A stretch of 64,000 nucleotides of DNA from Streptomyces cadmiisoli (GCF_003261055.1 NZ_CP030073.1:2418001-2482000), one strand, 5' to 3'; counted from the first letter of the stretch, positions 35,677 through 44,904 are shown. The notes: generated by a model from the sequence alone, not told the origin. Program-made: numbers and translations.

Positions 35677-37194
35677 TCACGCCTCCCAAACAGCGGCCGC
35701 CGTACGGTCGTCGGCGTAGCCCTTCACCCGGACCTGGGTGTCGGCGAGGAAGGCCGCGAGGCCCGGCGGTTGCCCGGGGGACCATCGCTGCGCGAGGTGG
35801 GCGGGCAGGTCCGGTTCGCCACGCAGCGGGTCGGCCAGTCCGCCGGTGCACATCAGGAGCGTGTCGCCCGGTCGGGCTACGGAGGCACGGAAACGGAAGG
35901 GGTCCCTCGGCGGTTCGGGGGGCGGGTCGTAGGGGGTCGGCGGTGTCGTGATGCCGAGGTCCATGGTGAGCCGGTCGCCCTCGGGGGTCTCGGCCGGCGG
36001 GGACCCGAAGCCGACGACGGGCTCGCCGGCCGCGTCGGTGACCCGGGGTTCGATGTCGTACCAGAGGCCGTCGCGCAGCCGGAACAGCCCGCCCGCGCCG
36101 ACGCCGAAGAACACGCGCGTGCGGCATTCGGGGTCGGCGGGCAGCAGCAGGCAGCGCAGGGTGGCGGAGTACTCGTCGGGCCGGAGGCCCTGTTCTGCGG
36201 CGCTGGCGCGGAGTCTGCCGAGGCTGCGGTCGGTCAGCCGGTGCAGGCCGGACTTCAGGTCGCCGCGCCGGGCGGCCCGCAGGTCCTGGGTGAGCCGCAC
36301 ATGGCTGCCGCCGACCGCCCGGCCGATCCACCCGCACACCTCGGCGGCCGCGCGGTGGGCCCCGGCGGTGGCGCGGGCGCCGGTCGCCATGGCCACCAGC
36401 ACGAGCGCGTCGTCGCCGCTGCCGAAGCGGGCGGTGAGCAGCGCGTCGCGCCGTGGTTCGCCCCGGTAGCGGGCGGAGTCCCCGCGCACCGAGGCCGCGC
36501 GCAGGGTGCACGCGCCGTAGCGCGCGCCGTCCAGCACGGTGTCGGCGACCAGGGCGCCGAGGTCGTCGGGGTCGGCGGGCGGGAGCGCGGTGGGCTCCGC
36601 TTCGTAGGTGGGCGGTCCGGAGCCGATGTGACGTGGTGTCGTGGGGGCGAACTCGGCGGGCGGTCGCGGGAGCGCGTCCTGCGGGGCCGGTTCGGCCGGT
36701 GCCCCGGTGTCCGCGAAGGGGGGCTGCGCCGGGGCCGCGTGCCCGGTCGTCGAGGCGGTGGCGCCGTGCGGCGGGGGCGGGGGCGGGAAGGTGTCGGGCG
36801 CCCGAGGTGTGGCGGGCGGCGGTTCCCAGGGCGCACGCCGGGGAGCGGACGCCGGGTCGTGCGGGCCGGCGGCGGCGCGCGGGGGATCCTTCGGCGGGGC
36901 CGGAGCGACGGACGGCTGTGCCGGTTCGCCGCGCGGTGCGGGCACGGGCGTCCGGCCTGCCGGCGTCCCGTGCCCGGTGGGCACCGCCGGGGCGTCGTCG
37001 CCGGGTACGGAGGCGCCGGGGCCCGGCCCGCGGGTCCGGTCGTCCGTGCTGTCGCCCACCGCTCCGTTGGCGGAGGCGAAGCGGTCGTCCACCGAGTCCG
37101 GCGTGCGCGTGGGGCCGGTGTCCTCGGTGGAGCCGTCGTACAACTGCCCCCACCAGTCGTCGGGACCGGTGGGCCTTCCCCCCTGCTGGCTCAT
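35677..37194 (-). CDS. PP2C-fold protein with Pro-rich N-terminus, metal motif not conserved
   Basis: 505 aa. Residues 1-200 are Pro/Ala/Gly-rich and disordered. From about 210 a PP2C-like core is seen: ARYRGEPRRDALLTARFG (in place of the RxxNED entry), DDALVLVAMATGARATAGAH (where active enzymes have a VADGxGG metal motif), a late GDTLLMCTGGLAD, and the final YADDRTAAAVWE, whose Asp is family-like. The missing Asp-Gly pair suggests a pseudophosphatase or a strongly altered metal site. It is probably a partner in Ser/Thr kinase signalling. Downstream of it on the same strand is poxB, after 54 nt. Confidence 0.75.
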   Translation of the reverse strand: MSQQGGRPTGPDDWWGQLYDGSTEDTGPTRTPDSVDDRFASANGAVGDSTDDRTRGPGPGASVPGDDAPAVPTGHGTPAGRTPVPAPRGEPAQPSVAPAPPKDPPRAAAGPHDPASAPRRAPWEPPPATPRAPDTFPPPPPPHGATASTTGHAAPAQPPFADTGAPAEPAPQDALPRPPAEFAPTTPRHIGSGPPTYEAEPTALPPADPDDLGALVADTVLDGARYGACTLRAASVRGDSARYRGEPRRDALLTARFGSGDDALVLVAMATGARATAGAHRAAAEVCGWIGRAVGGSHVRLTQDLRAARRGDLKSGLHRLTDRSLGRLRASAAEQGLRPDEYSATLRCLLLPADPECRTRVFFGVGAGGLFRLRDGLWYDIEPRVTDAAGEPVVGFGSPPAETPEGDRLTMDLGITTPPTPYDPPPEPPRDPFRFRASVARPGDTLLMCTGGLADPLRGEPDLPAHLAQRWSPGQPPGLAAFLADTQVRVKGYADDRTAAAVWEA

Positions 37195-37590
37195 GCCCCC
37201 AATTGTCCACCGCACGGCGCGGTTGGAAACGGGGCATCGGGAAAATGGCGTCCCGACGCCCTGCCGCGTACGGCGTGTCGGGTCGCGGCGTCGAACTGAC
37301 ACGCGAAAAGGCCGCCGAGCGACTCCACCCCCCACGGGAGAGCCGCCCGGCGACGCAAGAACCCGGCCCCCGTCGAGGCCGGACGCCCCAGCTTGGCAGA
37401 GTTACGGGCGGTACGACGATGATGTGCCGCGGCGCTTTTGCGCCGTGGCCGGTTTCCGCCACGGCGCGCCGGGCCGTCCGGGTTGCGGTGCGGCCGGGCC
37501 GCGTGCGTGCGGGGCCGGACGACGCGGGTCCGGCGGCGGACGGCTCATCCGTGACCTGCGAGTTCCGGCGTGCTCCGGCACCCTGGGCAG
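37195..37590. other. Intergenic region with a 10-bp hairpin
   Basis: 396 nt between divergent PP2C-like and DUF456 genes. The one clear structure is GCGCCGTGGC-N8-GCCACGGCGC at 37440-37467, preceded by a TTTT run. Reading on the minus strand it ends in AAAA, and on the plus strand it lacks a trailing T-tract. It could be a small-RNA terminator or a leader hairpin. No coding sequence is supported. Confidence 0.4.
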
Positions 37591-38073
37591 ATGGGAGTCT
37601 GGGAGCTCCTGCTGGCCGGACTGGTCCTCCTGCTCGGCCTGTGCGGAGTGCTGGTACCCGGCGTGCCGGGGTCGTGGCTCGTGTGGGCCGCCGTTCTGTG
37701 GTGGGCGTTGCAGGATCCGCGTCCGGCCACGTGGTACCTGTGCGTGGGTGCCACCGTCGCGCTGTTCCTGTCGCAGGTGGTGCGCTGGGCGCTGCCGCCC
37801 CGCCGGCTGCGGCAGAGCGGGGCCACCCCCCGGATGGCGGTGTACGCCGGAACCGGCGCGGTCCTCGGCTTCGTCCTGGTCCCGGTGATCGGCGCGATCC
37901 CGGGGTTCATGGGCGGCATCTACCTGTCCGAACGGCTGCGCCTCGGCCGTTCGGGCGAGGCCCGGGCCGCGCTGCGCACGGCGATGCGCTCGGGCGGCTC
38001 CAGTGTGCTGGCGGAGCTGTTCACCTGCCTGCTGATCACGGGGGCCTGGCTGGTGGTGGTCGTCCGTGGCTGA
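37591..38073 (+). CDS. DUF456 small integral membrane protein
   Basis: 160 aa with three or four membrane segments: ELLLAGLVLLLGLCGVLVPG, WLVWAAVLWWAL, TWYLCVGATVALFLSQ, and a C-terminal TCLLITGAWLVVVV. The central AGTGAVLGFVLVPVIGAIPG has the Gly-zipper-like pattern of DUF456. Function unknown. ATG 37591 lacks a clear ribosome site, so translation may be from a leaderless or weak start. Confidence 0.85.
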   Translation: MGVWELLLAGLVLLLGLCGVLVPGVPGSWLVWAAVLWWALQDPRPATWYLCVGATVALFLSQVVRWALPPRRLRQSGATPRMAVYAGTGAVLGFVLVPVIGAIPGFMGGIYLSERLRLGRSGEARAALRTAMRSGGSSVLAELFTCLLITGAWLVVVVRG

Positions 38074-38131
38074 CCCGTCCGGGCCGACGCGGGCCGGCCA
38101 CGACGGACGGGCCGGCCCACGACCGCGCGGA

Positions 38132-38641
38132 CTATCGGGCGGCGGGCGCGGGGAGCGGCACGCCCTCCAGCGTGAGCAGCCGCACCTTGCGGTCCAGGCC
38201 GCCCGCGTAGCCGGTCAGTGAGCCGTCGGCGCCGATCACCCGGTGGCAGGGGCGGACGATGAGCAGGGGGTTGGCGCCGATCGCGCCGCCGACGGCGCGC
38301 ACGGCGGCTCGCGGAGCGCCGATCCGGGCCGCGATCTCGCCGTAGGTGGTGGTCGCGCCGTACGGCAGCGCGTCGACGGCGCTCCACACCCGCCGGCGGA
38401 ACGGGGTGCCGTCGGTGCGCGTCGGCAGGGAGAACGTCTCCAGGTCGCCGGCGAAGTACGCGGCGAGTTGGCCGGCGGCCTCCCGGAACAGGCCGGGGTC
38501 GTGCCGCCAGTCGTCCCGGACGCTGCGGCCGCCCTTCTGGCCCGGCACGGACAGGGAGGTCAGCGTGCCGTCCGGGTCGGCGGTCAGCAGCAGTTCGCCG
38601 AGCGGGCCGTCGACGGCGGTCCAGTGCGTGGGGGTACTCAT
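38132..38641 (-). CDS. ogt: Methylated-DNA-[protein]-cysteine S-methyltransferase
   Basis: 169 aa. The active-site motif RPCHRVIGADGSLTGYAGG is intact; AARIGAPRAAVRAVGGAIG contains the DNA-binding helix with its Arg finger. It removes methyl groups from O6-alkylguanine and O4-alkylthymine by irreversible transfer to its own cysteine. Its ATG overlaps the stop of the ada-alkA gene by 4 nt (ATGA), so the two are translationally coupled in an alkylation-repair operon. Confidence 0.94.
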   Translation of the reverse strand: MSTPTHWTAVDGPLGELLLTADPDGTLTSLSVPGQKGGRSVRDDWRHDPGLFREAAGQLAAYFAGDLETFSLPTRTDGTPFRRRVWSAVDALPYGATTTYGEIAARIGAPRAAVRAVGGAIGANPLLIVRPCHRVIGADGSLTGYAGGLDRKVRLLTLEGVPLPAPAAR

Positions 38642-40032
38642 CGGTTCTCCAACTCCCCTGCGGCGCGCAGGTGTTGTACGGCGTACGAGCGCCAGGGGCG
38701 CCAGCTGTCGGGGACGTCGACGCCGGGCGGCGCCACGTCGGGGTCGCCGAGGGCGCGGGTGCGCACGGCGGCGACGATGGCGGCGTCGAGGCCGGGCAGT
38801 GCGAGCAGGGCCGCCTCCGCGTCGTCCCGGTCGGCGCCGGGGTCCAGCCGCACGTCGCCGTCGGCGAGGGCGGCGGCGAGCGCGCCCAGGGTGCCGTCGG
38901 GCTCGGCCTGCGCGAGGACGGCCGGTTCGGGGAACAGGTGGGTGAGGCCGCCGCACGGGGCGTCCAGGGCCTTGCCGTACCGGCGGACGAGGTCCTGGGC
39001 CGACGCCCGTCCGACCAGTTCGCGCACCGCCAGCTCCTCCGGATCGGCGGCGCCCGGCGAGCGCAGTCCGGGGCGCGCGGCGACCAGGGGGGCGAGGTCC
39101 GGGTCGGCGCCGAGCCGCTCGTCCACGGCGTACGGATCGGCGTCGAGGTCGAACAGCCGCCGCAGCCGCTGCACGGCGGTGGTGAGGTCGCGCGGGTCGG
39201 TCAGATGCAGCCGCGCGTCGAGCCAGCCGCCCGCGCGCGCCGCGCGCCCCGGGCCGCCCGGCCGCTCGTCGACGGCGGCGATGCCGGTACCGAAGGGGAG
39301 GCGGAGGGTACGGCGATAGGTGCGGTCGCCGGGTGGGCCGCTCATCTCCTCGATGCCGGGCACCGCCTGGTGCGCCAGCAGGTCGAAGACGGCGCCCGCG
39401 TCATACGGGCCGCGGTGCGCGAGCCGCAGCGGAACGCCGGCGCTCGGCGTGTCCGCCCGCCGCGCCGCTCGGTCGGCGGGGGCCGCCGCGCGCAGTTCGG
39501 TCGGCGTCGAGGCGTACACGGCGCGGACGGTGTCGTTGAACTGCCGCACGCTGGCGAACCCGGACGCGAACGCGATCTGTGTGATCGGCAGCCCCGTGGT
39601 CTGCAGCAGGATCCGCGCGGTGTGCGCCCGCTGCGCCCGGGCCAGCGCGACCGGTCCGGCGCCGAGCTCGGTGGTGAGCTGGCGCTGCACCTGCCGGGCG
39701 CTGTAGCCGAGCCGCGTGGCGAGCCCGGCCACGCCTTCCCGGTCGACCACGCCGTCACCGATCAGCCGCATGGCCCGCCCCACGACGTCGGCCCTCACGT
39801 TCCACTCGGCCGACCCCGGCACGGCGTCCGGCCGGCACCGCCGGCAGGCCCGGAAACCCGAGCCCTGCGCGGCGGCGGCCGTGGCGAAGAACCGTACGTT
39901 GTGCCGTCTGGGCGTCACGGCGGGGCAGCTCGGCCGGCAGTAGATGCCGGTCGTCTCGACGGCGAAGAAGAACTCACCGTCGAACCGGCCGTCCCTGCTG
40001 CGCACGGCCTCGTATCTGCTGTCCTCGTCCAT
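38638..40032 (-). CDS. Ada methyl-sensor / AraC / AlkA fusion protein with reduced HhH region
   Basis: 464 aa. The Ada zinc domain has four cysteines in GIYCRPSCPAV and FRACRRCRPD (residue 32 the expected methylphosphotriester acceptor). An AraC-type HTH follows (IAFASGFASVRQFNDTVR), then an AlkA N-domain and a HhH-GPD-like end. In the HhH part LPGLDAAIVAAVRTRALGDP replaces the usual LPGIGxWTA, and the segment after GDPDV up to WRPWRSYA is about 20 residues shorter than in E. coli AlkA. The glycosylase may therefore be inactive or altered while the sensor/activator role is kept. First gene of the operon with ogt. Confidence 0.87.
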   Translation of the reverse strand: MDEDSRYEAVRSRDGRFDGEFFFAVETTGIYCRPSCPAVTPRRHNVRFFATAAAAQGSGFRACRRCRPDAVPGSAEWNVRADVVGRAMRLIGDGVVDREGVAGLATRLGYSARQVQRQLTTELGAGPVALARAQRAHTARILLQTTGLPITQIAFASGFASVRQFNDTVRAVYASTPTELRAAAPADRAARRADTPSAGVPLRLAHRGPYDAGAVFDLLAHQAVPGIEEMSGPPGDRTYRRTLRLPFGTGIAAVDERPGGPGRAARAGGWLDARLHLTDPRDLTTAVQRLRRLFDLDADPYAVDERLGADPDLAPLVAARPGLRSPGAADPEELAVRELVGRASAQDLVRRYGKALDAPCGGLTHLFPEPAVLAQAEPDGTLGALAAALADGDVRLDPGADRDDAEAALLALPGLDAAIVAAVRTRALGDPDVAPPGVDVPDSWRPWRSYAVQHLRAAGELENR

Positions 40033-40094
40033 CACGGTGTCCAGTCTCCGCCGTGGCAGGGGGGTGGGCCAGCGGAAATCGGACGTGACGTCGG

Positions 40095-41183
40095 CTACCT
40101 CGTGCGCCCCCTCTTCGCCTCCATCGCCGCCCTGCCCTCGGCGTTCTTGCGCTTCCAGTCCCTGCGGATCTCGGCACGCAGCCGCGCGTCCGTCTTGGCC
40201 ACGATCCGCTGGTTCTCCCGCAGCAGCTTGCGGTAGCTCTCCAGCCGGCGCACGGGCAGCTCCCCGCTGTCGACGGCGGCGAGCACCGCGCAGCCGGGCT
40301 CGGCCTCGTGGGCGCAGTCGTGGAAGCGGCAGCGCCCGGCCAGTTCCTCGATCTCGGAGAACACCTGGCCGACCCCGGTCCCGGCGTCCCACAGGCCCAC
40401 GCCCCTGAGTCCCGGTGTGTCGATCAGCACACCGCCGGTCGGCAGCAGGAGCAGGTTGCGGGTGGTGGTGGTGTGCCGGCCCTTGCCGTCGACGTCGCGG
40501 GCGGCCTGCACGTCCATCACGTCCTCGCCGAGCAGCGCGTTGGCCAGTGTGGACTTGCCTGTGCCGGACTGTCCGAGCAGCACGGACGTGCCGCCGAGGA
40601 GCGCCGGCAGGACGTCGAGCCCGTCCCCGTCGAGGGCGCTGACCGACAGCACCGGTACTCCGGGAGCCGCGGTCTCGACGTCCTGGACGAGGTGCGCGAG
40701 CGTCGCCGCGTCGGGCACGAGGTCCGCCTTGGTCAGCACGACCACCGGCTGGGCACCGGACTCCCAGGCGAGGGCGAGGAACCGTTCGACCCGGGCGAGG
40801 TCGAGTTCCACGGCGAGCGACACGGCGATGATCGCGTGGTCGACGTTGGCCGCGAGGATCTGCCCCTCGGACCGCTTGGAGGAGGTGGAGCGCACGAAGG
40901 CGGTACGGCGCGGCAGATACGTCCGTACGTAGCGCGGGTTGCCCCGCGGTTCGACGGCGACCCAGTCGCCGGTGCAGACGACCCGCAGGGGGTCGTTCGG
41001 GGTGACGAAGGCGGTGTCGGCCCGCAGCACGCCTTCGGGGGTGACCACGTCGCACTGGCCGCGGTCCACCCGGAGCACGCGTCCGGGCAGCAGCCCCTCC
41101 GCATCGTGGGGTGCGAACAGGTCCGCCCAGTCGTCGTCCCAGCCGTAGGGGGAGAGCGACGCGGAAGCGGTGATGGAAGTCAA
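40095..41183 (-). CDS. rsgA: Ribosome small subunit-dependent GTPase RsgA
   Basis: 362 aa. Circularly permuted GTPase: OB-fold N-domain, then G4 VVLTKADLV, G1 LGQSGTGKSTLANALLG (about 203) and G3 LIDTPGLRG. The C-terminal zinc finger is CRFHDCAHEAEPGC. It binds the 30S subunit late in assembly and hydrolyses GTP. No ATG or GTG fits; translation seems to begin at TTG 41183 with AAGGG 6 nt upstream, and that AAGGG lies in a small hairpin. A 23-codon ORF and a good promoter lie just upstream, implying leader control. It follows the alkylation-repair genes in position but is upstream of them in transcription (62-nt gap), so one transcript may cover all three. Confidence 0.92.
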   Translation of the reverse strand: MTSITASASLSPYGWDDDWADLFAPHDAEGLLPGRVLRVDRGQCDVVTPEGVLRADTAFVTPNDPLRVVCTGDWVAVEPRGNPRYVRTYLPRRTAFVRSTSSKRSEGQILAANVDHAIIAVSLAVELDLARVERFLALAWESGAQPVVVLTKADLVPDAATLAHLVQDVETAAPGVPVLSVSALDGDGLDVLPALLGGTSVLLGQSGTGKSTLANALLGEDVMDVQAARDVDGKGRHTTTTRNLLLLPTGGVLIDTPGLRGVGLWDAGTGVGQVFSEIEELAGRCRFHDCAHEAEPGCAVLAAVDSGELPVRRLESYRKLLRENQRIVAKTDARLRAEIRRDWKRKNAEGRAAMEAKRGRTR

Positions 41184-41188
41184 GGGTG

Positions 41189-41203
41189 ACCCTTCACAAG
41201 GGT
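41189..41203 (-). promoter_or_regulatory. Hairpin sequestering the rsgA Shine-Dalgarno
   Basis: Read on the minus strand, ACCCTT-GTG-AAGGGT is a perfect 6-bp stem whose right arm is the AAGGG ribosome site of rsgA, 6 nt before the TTG start. With the strong upstream ORF this resembles translational attenuation. Regulation itself is inference. Confidence 0.5.
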
Positions 41204-41249
41204 GGCCCCGGCGGGCGCGCCGGTACGGGCGCGCGAAAGCTGTCGGGTG

Positions 41250-41321
41250 TCAGCCGGTGGCCACGGAGGTGGATGAGATGGACTTCTGGATGCGGGCAGC
41301 GCCCATCGCAGTGACAGCCAT
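41250..41321 (-). CDS. 23-codon small ORF upstream of rsgA
   Basis: ATG 41321 follows GAGGAGGTG with 7-nt spacing, among the best ribosome sites in the window, and reads MAVTAMGAARIQKSIS then STSVATG before TGA. It lies between a promoter (41393-41423) and rsgA, 66 nt upstream of the rsgA start. No signal peptide or cysteine; the C-terminal half is rich in Ser/Thr. It may be a leader peptide controlling rsgA or a small functional peptide; a RiPP precursor is a more remote option given the radical-SAM gene upstream. Confidence 0.6.
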   Translation of the reverse strand: MAVTAMGAARIQKSISSTSVATG

Positions 41322-41392
41322 CGTTCAACACCTCCTCGACACACGGATCGACAGCACGGCCGGGGTCCGATACCGCGGCCTGTTGCGGGGTA

Positions 41393-41423
41393 ACTCTAAC
41401 CGGCCCCCGAGGCGGCCCGTCAA
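41393..41423 (-). promoter_or_regulatory. Candidate promoter of the small ORF-rsgA unit
   Basis: On the minus strand TTGACG (41423-41418) and TAGAGT (41398-41393) resemble HrdB-type -35 and -10 elements, 19 nt apart, which is on the long side. The predicted start near 41386 gives a leader of about 65 nt before the small ORF. Confidence 0.5.
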
Positions 41424-41433
41424 TCGGTTTTCC

Positions 41434-41800
41434 TCAGGCTCCGGTGCAGTCCCGGCCGTTCAGTGTGAAGCCGTGGGGCGGTGAGTTCTTGCCGCGCCAG
41501 GACGACAGGAAGCCGAAGGAGAGGCTGCCGTCGGCCGGCACCGTCCGGTTGTGGTCGGCCGCGGTGGCGACGACGCGGGCGCCGTGCCGGCTGAGGCGGG
41601 CGTCCCACATCCGGCCGATCCGCCGGCCGTCCCGGCAGGACCAGCCGACGCGCCAGTCGTCGAGGGCGTGCTCGGTGGTCACCGTGACGGTGCCCTGGAA
41701 ACCGTCGGGCCACCGGCCGAGGAGGTCGTAGCGGACTCGGCAGGCGGCCGGTGCGGCATCGGCGCGGCCGGCGCCCGCGTGTCCGTGCGCGGGTCGGCAG
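41434..41800 (-). pseudogene. CBM2 carbohydrate-binding module remnant
   Basis: The C-terminal 100 codons are a good family 2 carbohydrate-binding module: CRVRYDLLGRWPDGFQGTVT, GWSCRDGRRIGRMWDARLS and LSFGFLSSWRGKN, then FTLNGRDC, with end-to-end cysteines. Upstream the frame reads AGAGRADAAPAACRV, like the end of a signal peptide, but no start codon or hydrophobic core is found in this frame; an ATG at 41884 is in another frame. So this is either a frameshifted CBM2-only secreted protein or the tail of a lost polysaccharidase. It lies just downstream of the radical-SAM gene. Confidence 0.65.
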
Positions 41801-41894
41801 GGCCCAGAACGCCGCGCGGCCCCCGACCGCCGGCGCTCCGGTCGCCTTGGGCGAACGGGCGCCGGCCGTCGAGGGCCGCGCCATGTGGTGCGGA

Positions 41895-43214
41895 CTACAC
41901 CTGCGCCGGCTCCGCGGCGGGGAGGCTGTCCATGAAGGAGCTGACCGAGAAGACGGCGCGGCCGGGGCCGGGCGGGCCGTAGCCGGGGGGCGAGGAGAGG
42001 CCGAACTCGTCCATGGTGGCGCGGTAGGCCTCCAGCAGACGGATGTGGTACTCCAGCGGCGCACCCTGCGGGTTGGCCTTGCCGAGCGGGGTGGTCGGCT
42101 CGGGACACCAGGTGGTGAAGCGCGGCGTGATGCCCTGCGACATGAAGAAGCGCAGGCCCTCGGTGGTGGACGCGATCGCCTCGTCGACGGTGGTGAAGCC
42201 GAACGGCTCGGCCATCTCGACACCCGCGACGAAGTTGGGGATCACGTTGCGCGCGCCGAACACGTCGGCCGAGTCGAGGATGCGCCGGTGCCATTCGTCA
42301 CGGCCGACGTAGCGCTCCTTGCCCGGGCAGTACAGCTCGAAGAGGCGGCGGTCCCACACCTCGTAGTTGGGGTGGTAGATCTGCACGCCGTAGTCCTTGA
42401 ACCGCTGCACGTCGTCCTTGGGCAGCGCCTGGGCGACGACCTTGCCGATCCAGCGGCCGGGGAAGCGCTCCTCGATGGCCTTGGCGTAGTGCCCGTAGAA
42501 GTCGGCCTCGTCGCGGCCGGCGACCGTCTTGGTGATCGCGCCGCCGGTCAGCGTGTACGCCGTGGACGCCTTCGCGGTGTCGTACCGGTCGATGATCTCC
42601 AGGGCTTCCAGGACCTCCTCGACGTCCTTCACCCCGGTGTACGGCCGCCCCGCCGCCTTGTGCTGGCGCCAGTTGTGGTTGATGTCACAGTACTGGCACT
42701 CCTCCTTGGCGCCGAAGTACTGGCAGACCCGGAAGACGGTCAGATAGATCAGGTAGCCCCACTGGATGGTCGGGGCGACCTCCATGACGGACTTCCCGTT
42801 GGACAGCTTGTGCTTGTAGTACTCCGGCATCGGCGGCACGCCCACGTCGGCGATGCGCGCGCCGTCGAGGTACAGGCCGAGCAGCCCCTCCTCGTCGGCG
42901 GCCACGCGGTACGGCGAGGACGGGTTCACCCGCACCGAGACGACGGTGCGGCGCAGGTCGTAGGGGCCGCCGGTGAGGATGATCTCCTCCGGCGGACGGC
43001 GCAGCGCGGCCTCGCCCAGCTCCGGCAGGGTGCCGTGGTCGAAGGAGAAGATGAAGTAGGACTTCGGCTTCACCTCCCCGCTCTCGTTGTCGCTGAGGGC
43101 GGACGGGTCGAAGGCCACACCTCCGCGGAGCAGGTCCTCCTTGAACACGGCCTCCCGCGGCACGTGCGGGAAGCGCTCCATCAGATCCTCGACGAGCGCG
43201 GTGCGGCTGCCCAT
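41895..43214 (-). CDS. Radical SAM enzyme with CX8CX2C cluster motif
   Basis: 439 aa from ATG 43214 (AGGAG about 9 nt upstream). The only cluster-like cysteines are Cys164, Cys173 and Cys176 (VCQYFGAKEECQYCDINHN), a CX8CX2C spacing in place of CX3CX2C. A radical-SAM barrel follows: VLEALEIID, YTLTGGAITKT (GGE-like), PNYEVWD, and VIPNFVAGVEMAEPFGF. A 150-residue N-terminal domain precedes it (PPEEIILTGGPYDL, PSSPYRV). I do not see a SPASM or B12 domain. Reaction unknown. It is divergent from aldO and is followed by the CBM2 remnant. Confidence 0.82.
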   Translation of the reverse strand: MGSRTALVEDLMERFPHVPREAVFKEDLLRGGVAFDPSALSDNESGEVKPKSYFIFSFDHGTLPELGEAALRRPPEEIILTGGPYDLRRTVVSVRVNPSSPYRVAADEEGLLGLYLDGARIADVGVPPMPEYYKHKLSNGKSVMEVAPTIQWGYLIYLTVFRVCQYFGAKEECQYCDINHNWRQHKAAGRPYTGVKDVEEVLEALEIIDRYDTAKASTAYTLTGGAITKTVAGRDEADFYGHYAKAIEERFPGRWIGKVVAQALPKDDVQRFKDYGVQIYHPNYEVWDRRLFELYCPGKERYVGRDEWHRRILDSADVFGARNVIPNFVAGVEMAEPFGFTTVDEAIASTTEGLRFFMSQGITPRFTTWCPEPTTPLGKANPQGAPLEYHIRLLEAYRATMDEFGLSSPPGYGPPGPGRAVFSVSSFMDSLPAAEPAQV

Positions 43215-43380
43215 CCCATGTCTCCTCCCTGGCGCGACGTTCGACTCCTCACGGTATGCCCCCCGCCTCCCGGCGTGTGCAGCCGGGTCCGGTCGGGCGC
43301 GGTGTTTCTCCCCCGCGGGCCGCTCCACGCCGGACCCGCGGCGCGCCGACCCCCTGGCGGCGGAGCGGGTCGCGCAGTGA

Positions 43381-44670
<1,290 letters not shown>

Positions 44671-44680
44671 CCGGCCTGGC

Positions 44681-44696
44681 CCCTCCCACGGGAGGG
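44681..44696 (+). terminator. Hairpin after aldO
   Basis: CCCTCC-CACG-GGAGGG, 6-bp stem and 4-nt loop, 10 nt past the aldO stop and followed by pyrimidine-rich sequence. Confidence 0.65.
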
Positions 44697-44710
44697 ACTT
44701 CCTTCACCCC

Positions 44711-44733
44711 CTTTCTTAACTCCTTGTCGGAAG
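44711..44733. promoter_or_regulatory. Candidate ROK operator upstream of the ROK gene
   Basis: CTTTCTTAACTCCTTGTCGG plus AAG. A related element, CTTTGTAAGACCCCTTGCCG plus AAG, lies at 46204-46226 upstream of the beta-galactosidase. Shared parts are CTTT and CCTTG-pyrimidine-CG-AAG. AT-rich for this DNA and in promoter position. Binding by the ROK protein is inference. Confidence 0.45.
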
Positions 44734-44773
44734 GGCGCGCAGACCATAGCCTTGCGCAGCCGCAGCCGCAGCC

Positions 44774-44827
44774 GTGAGCGCGGGCGCGGGCGTGAGCGCG
44801 GGCGCGGGCGTGAGCGCGGGCGCGGGC
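44774..44827. repeat. Three tandem 18-bp repeats before the ROK gene
   Basis: GTGAGCGCGGGCGCGGGC occurs three times head to tail (44774, 44792, 44810) without a mismatch, after three CGCAGC-type hexamers. It lies between the putative operator and the ROK start. If translation began at TTG 44752 it would add an Arg/Gly/Glu-rich tail to the ROK protein, but no ribosome site supports this. Confidence 0.8.
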
Positions 44828-44904
44828 GGCGCCGAGGTCGTCCCGGCGGACCGGACCGGCCGGCCGGCCGTTACCGACCGATCGAGAGGGATGAGGCGAC
44901 ACGG

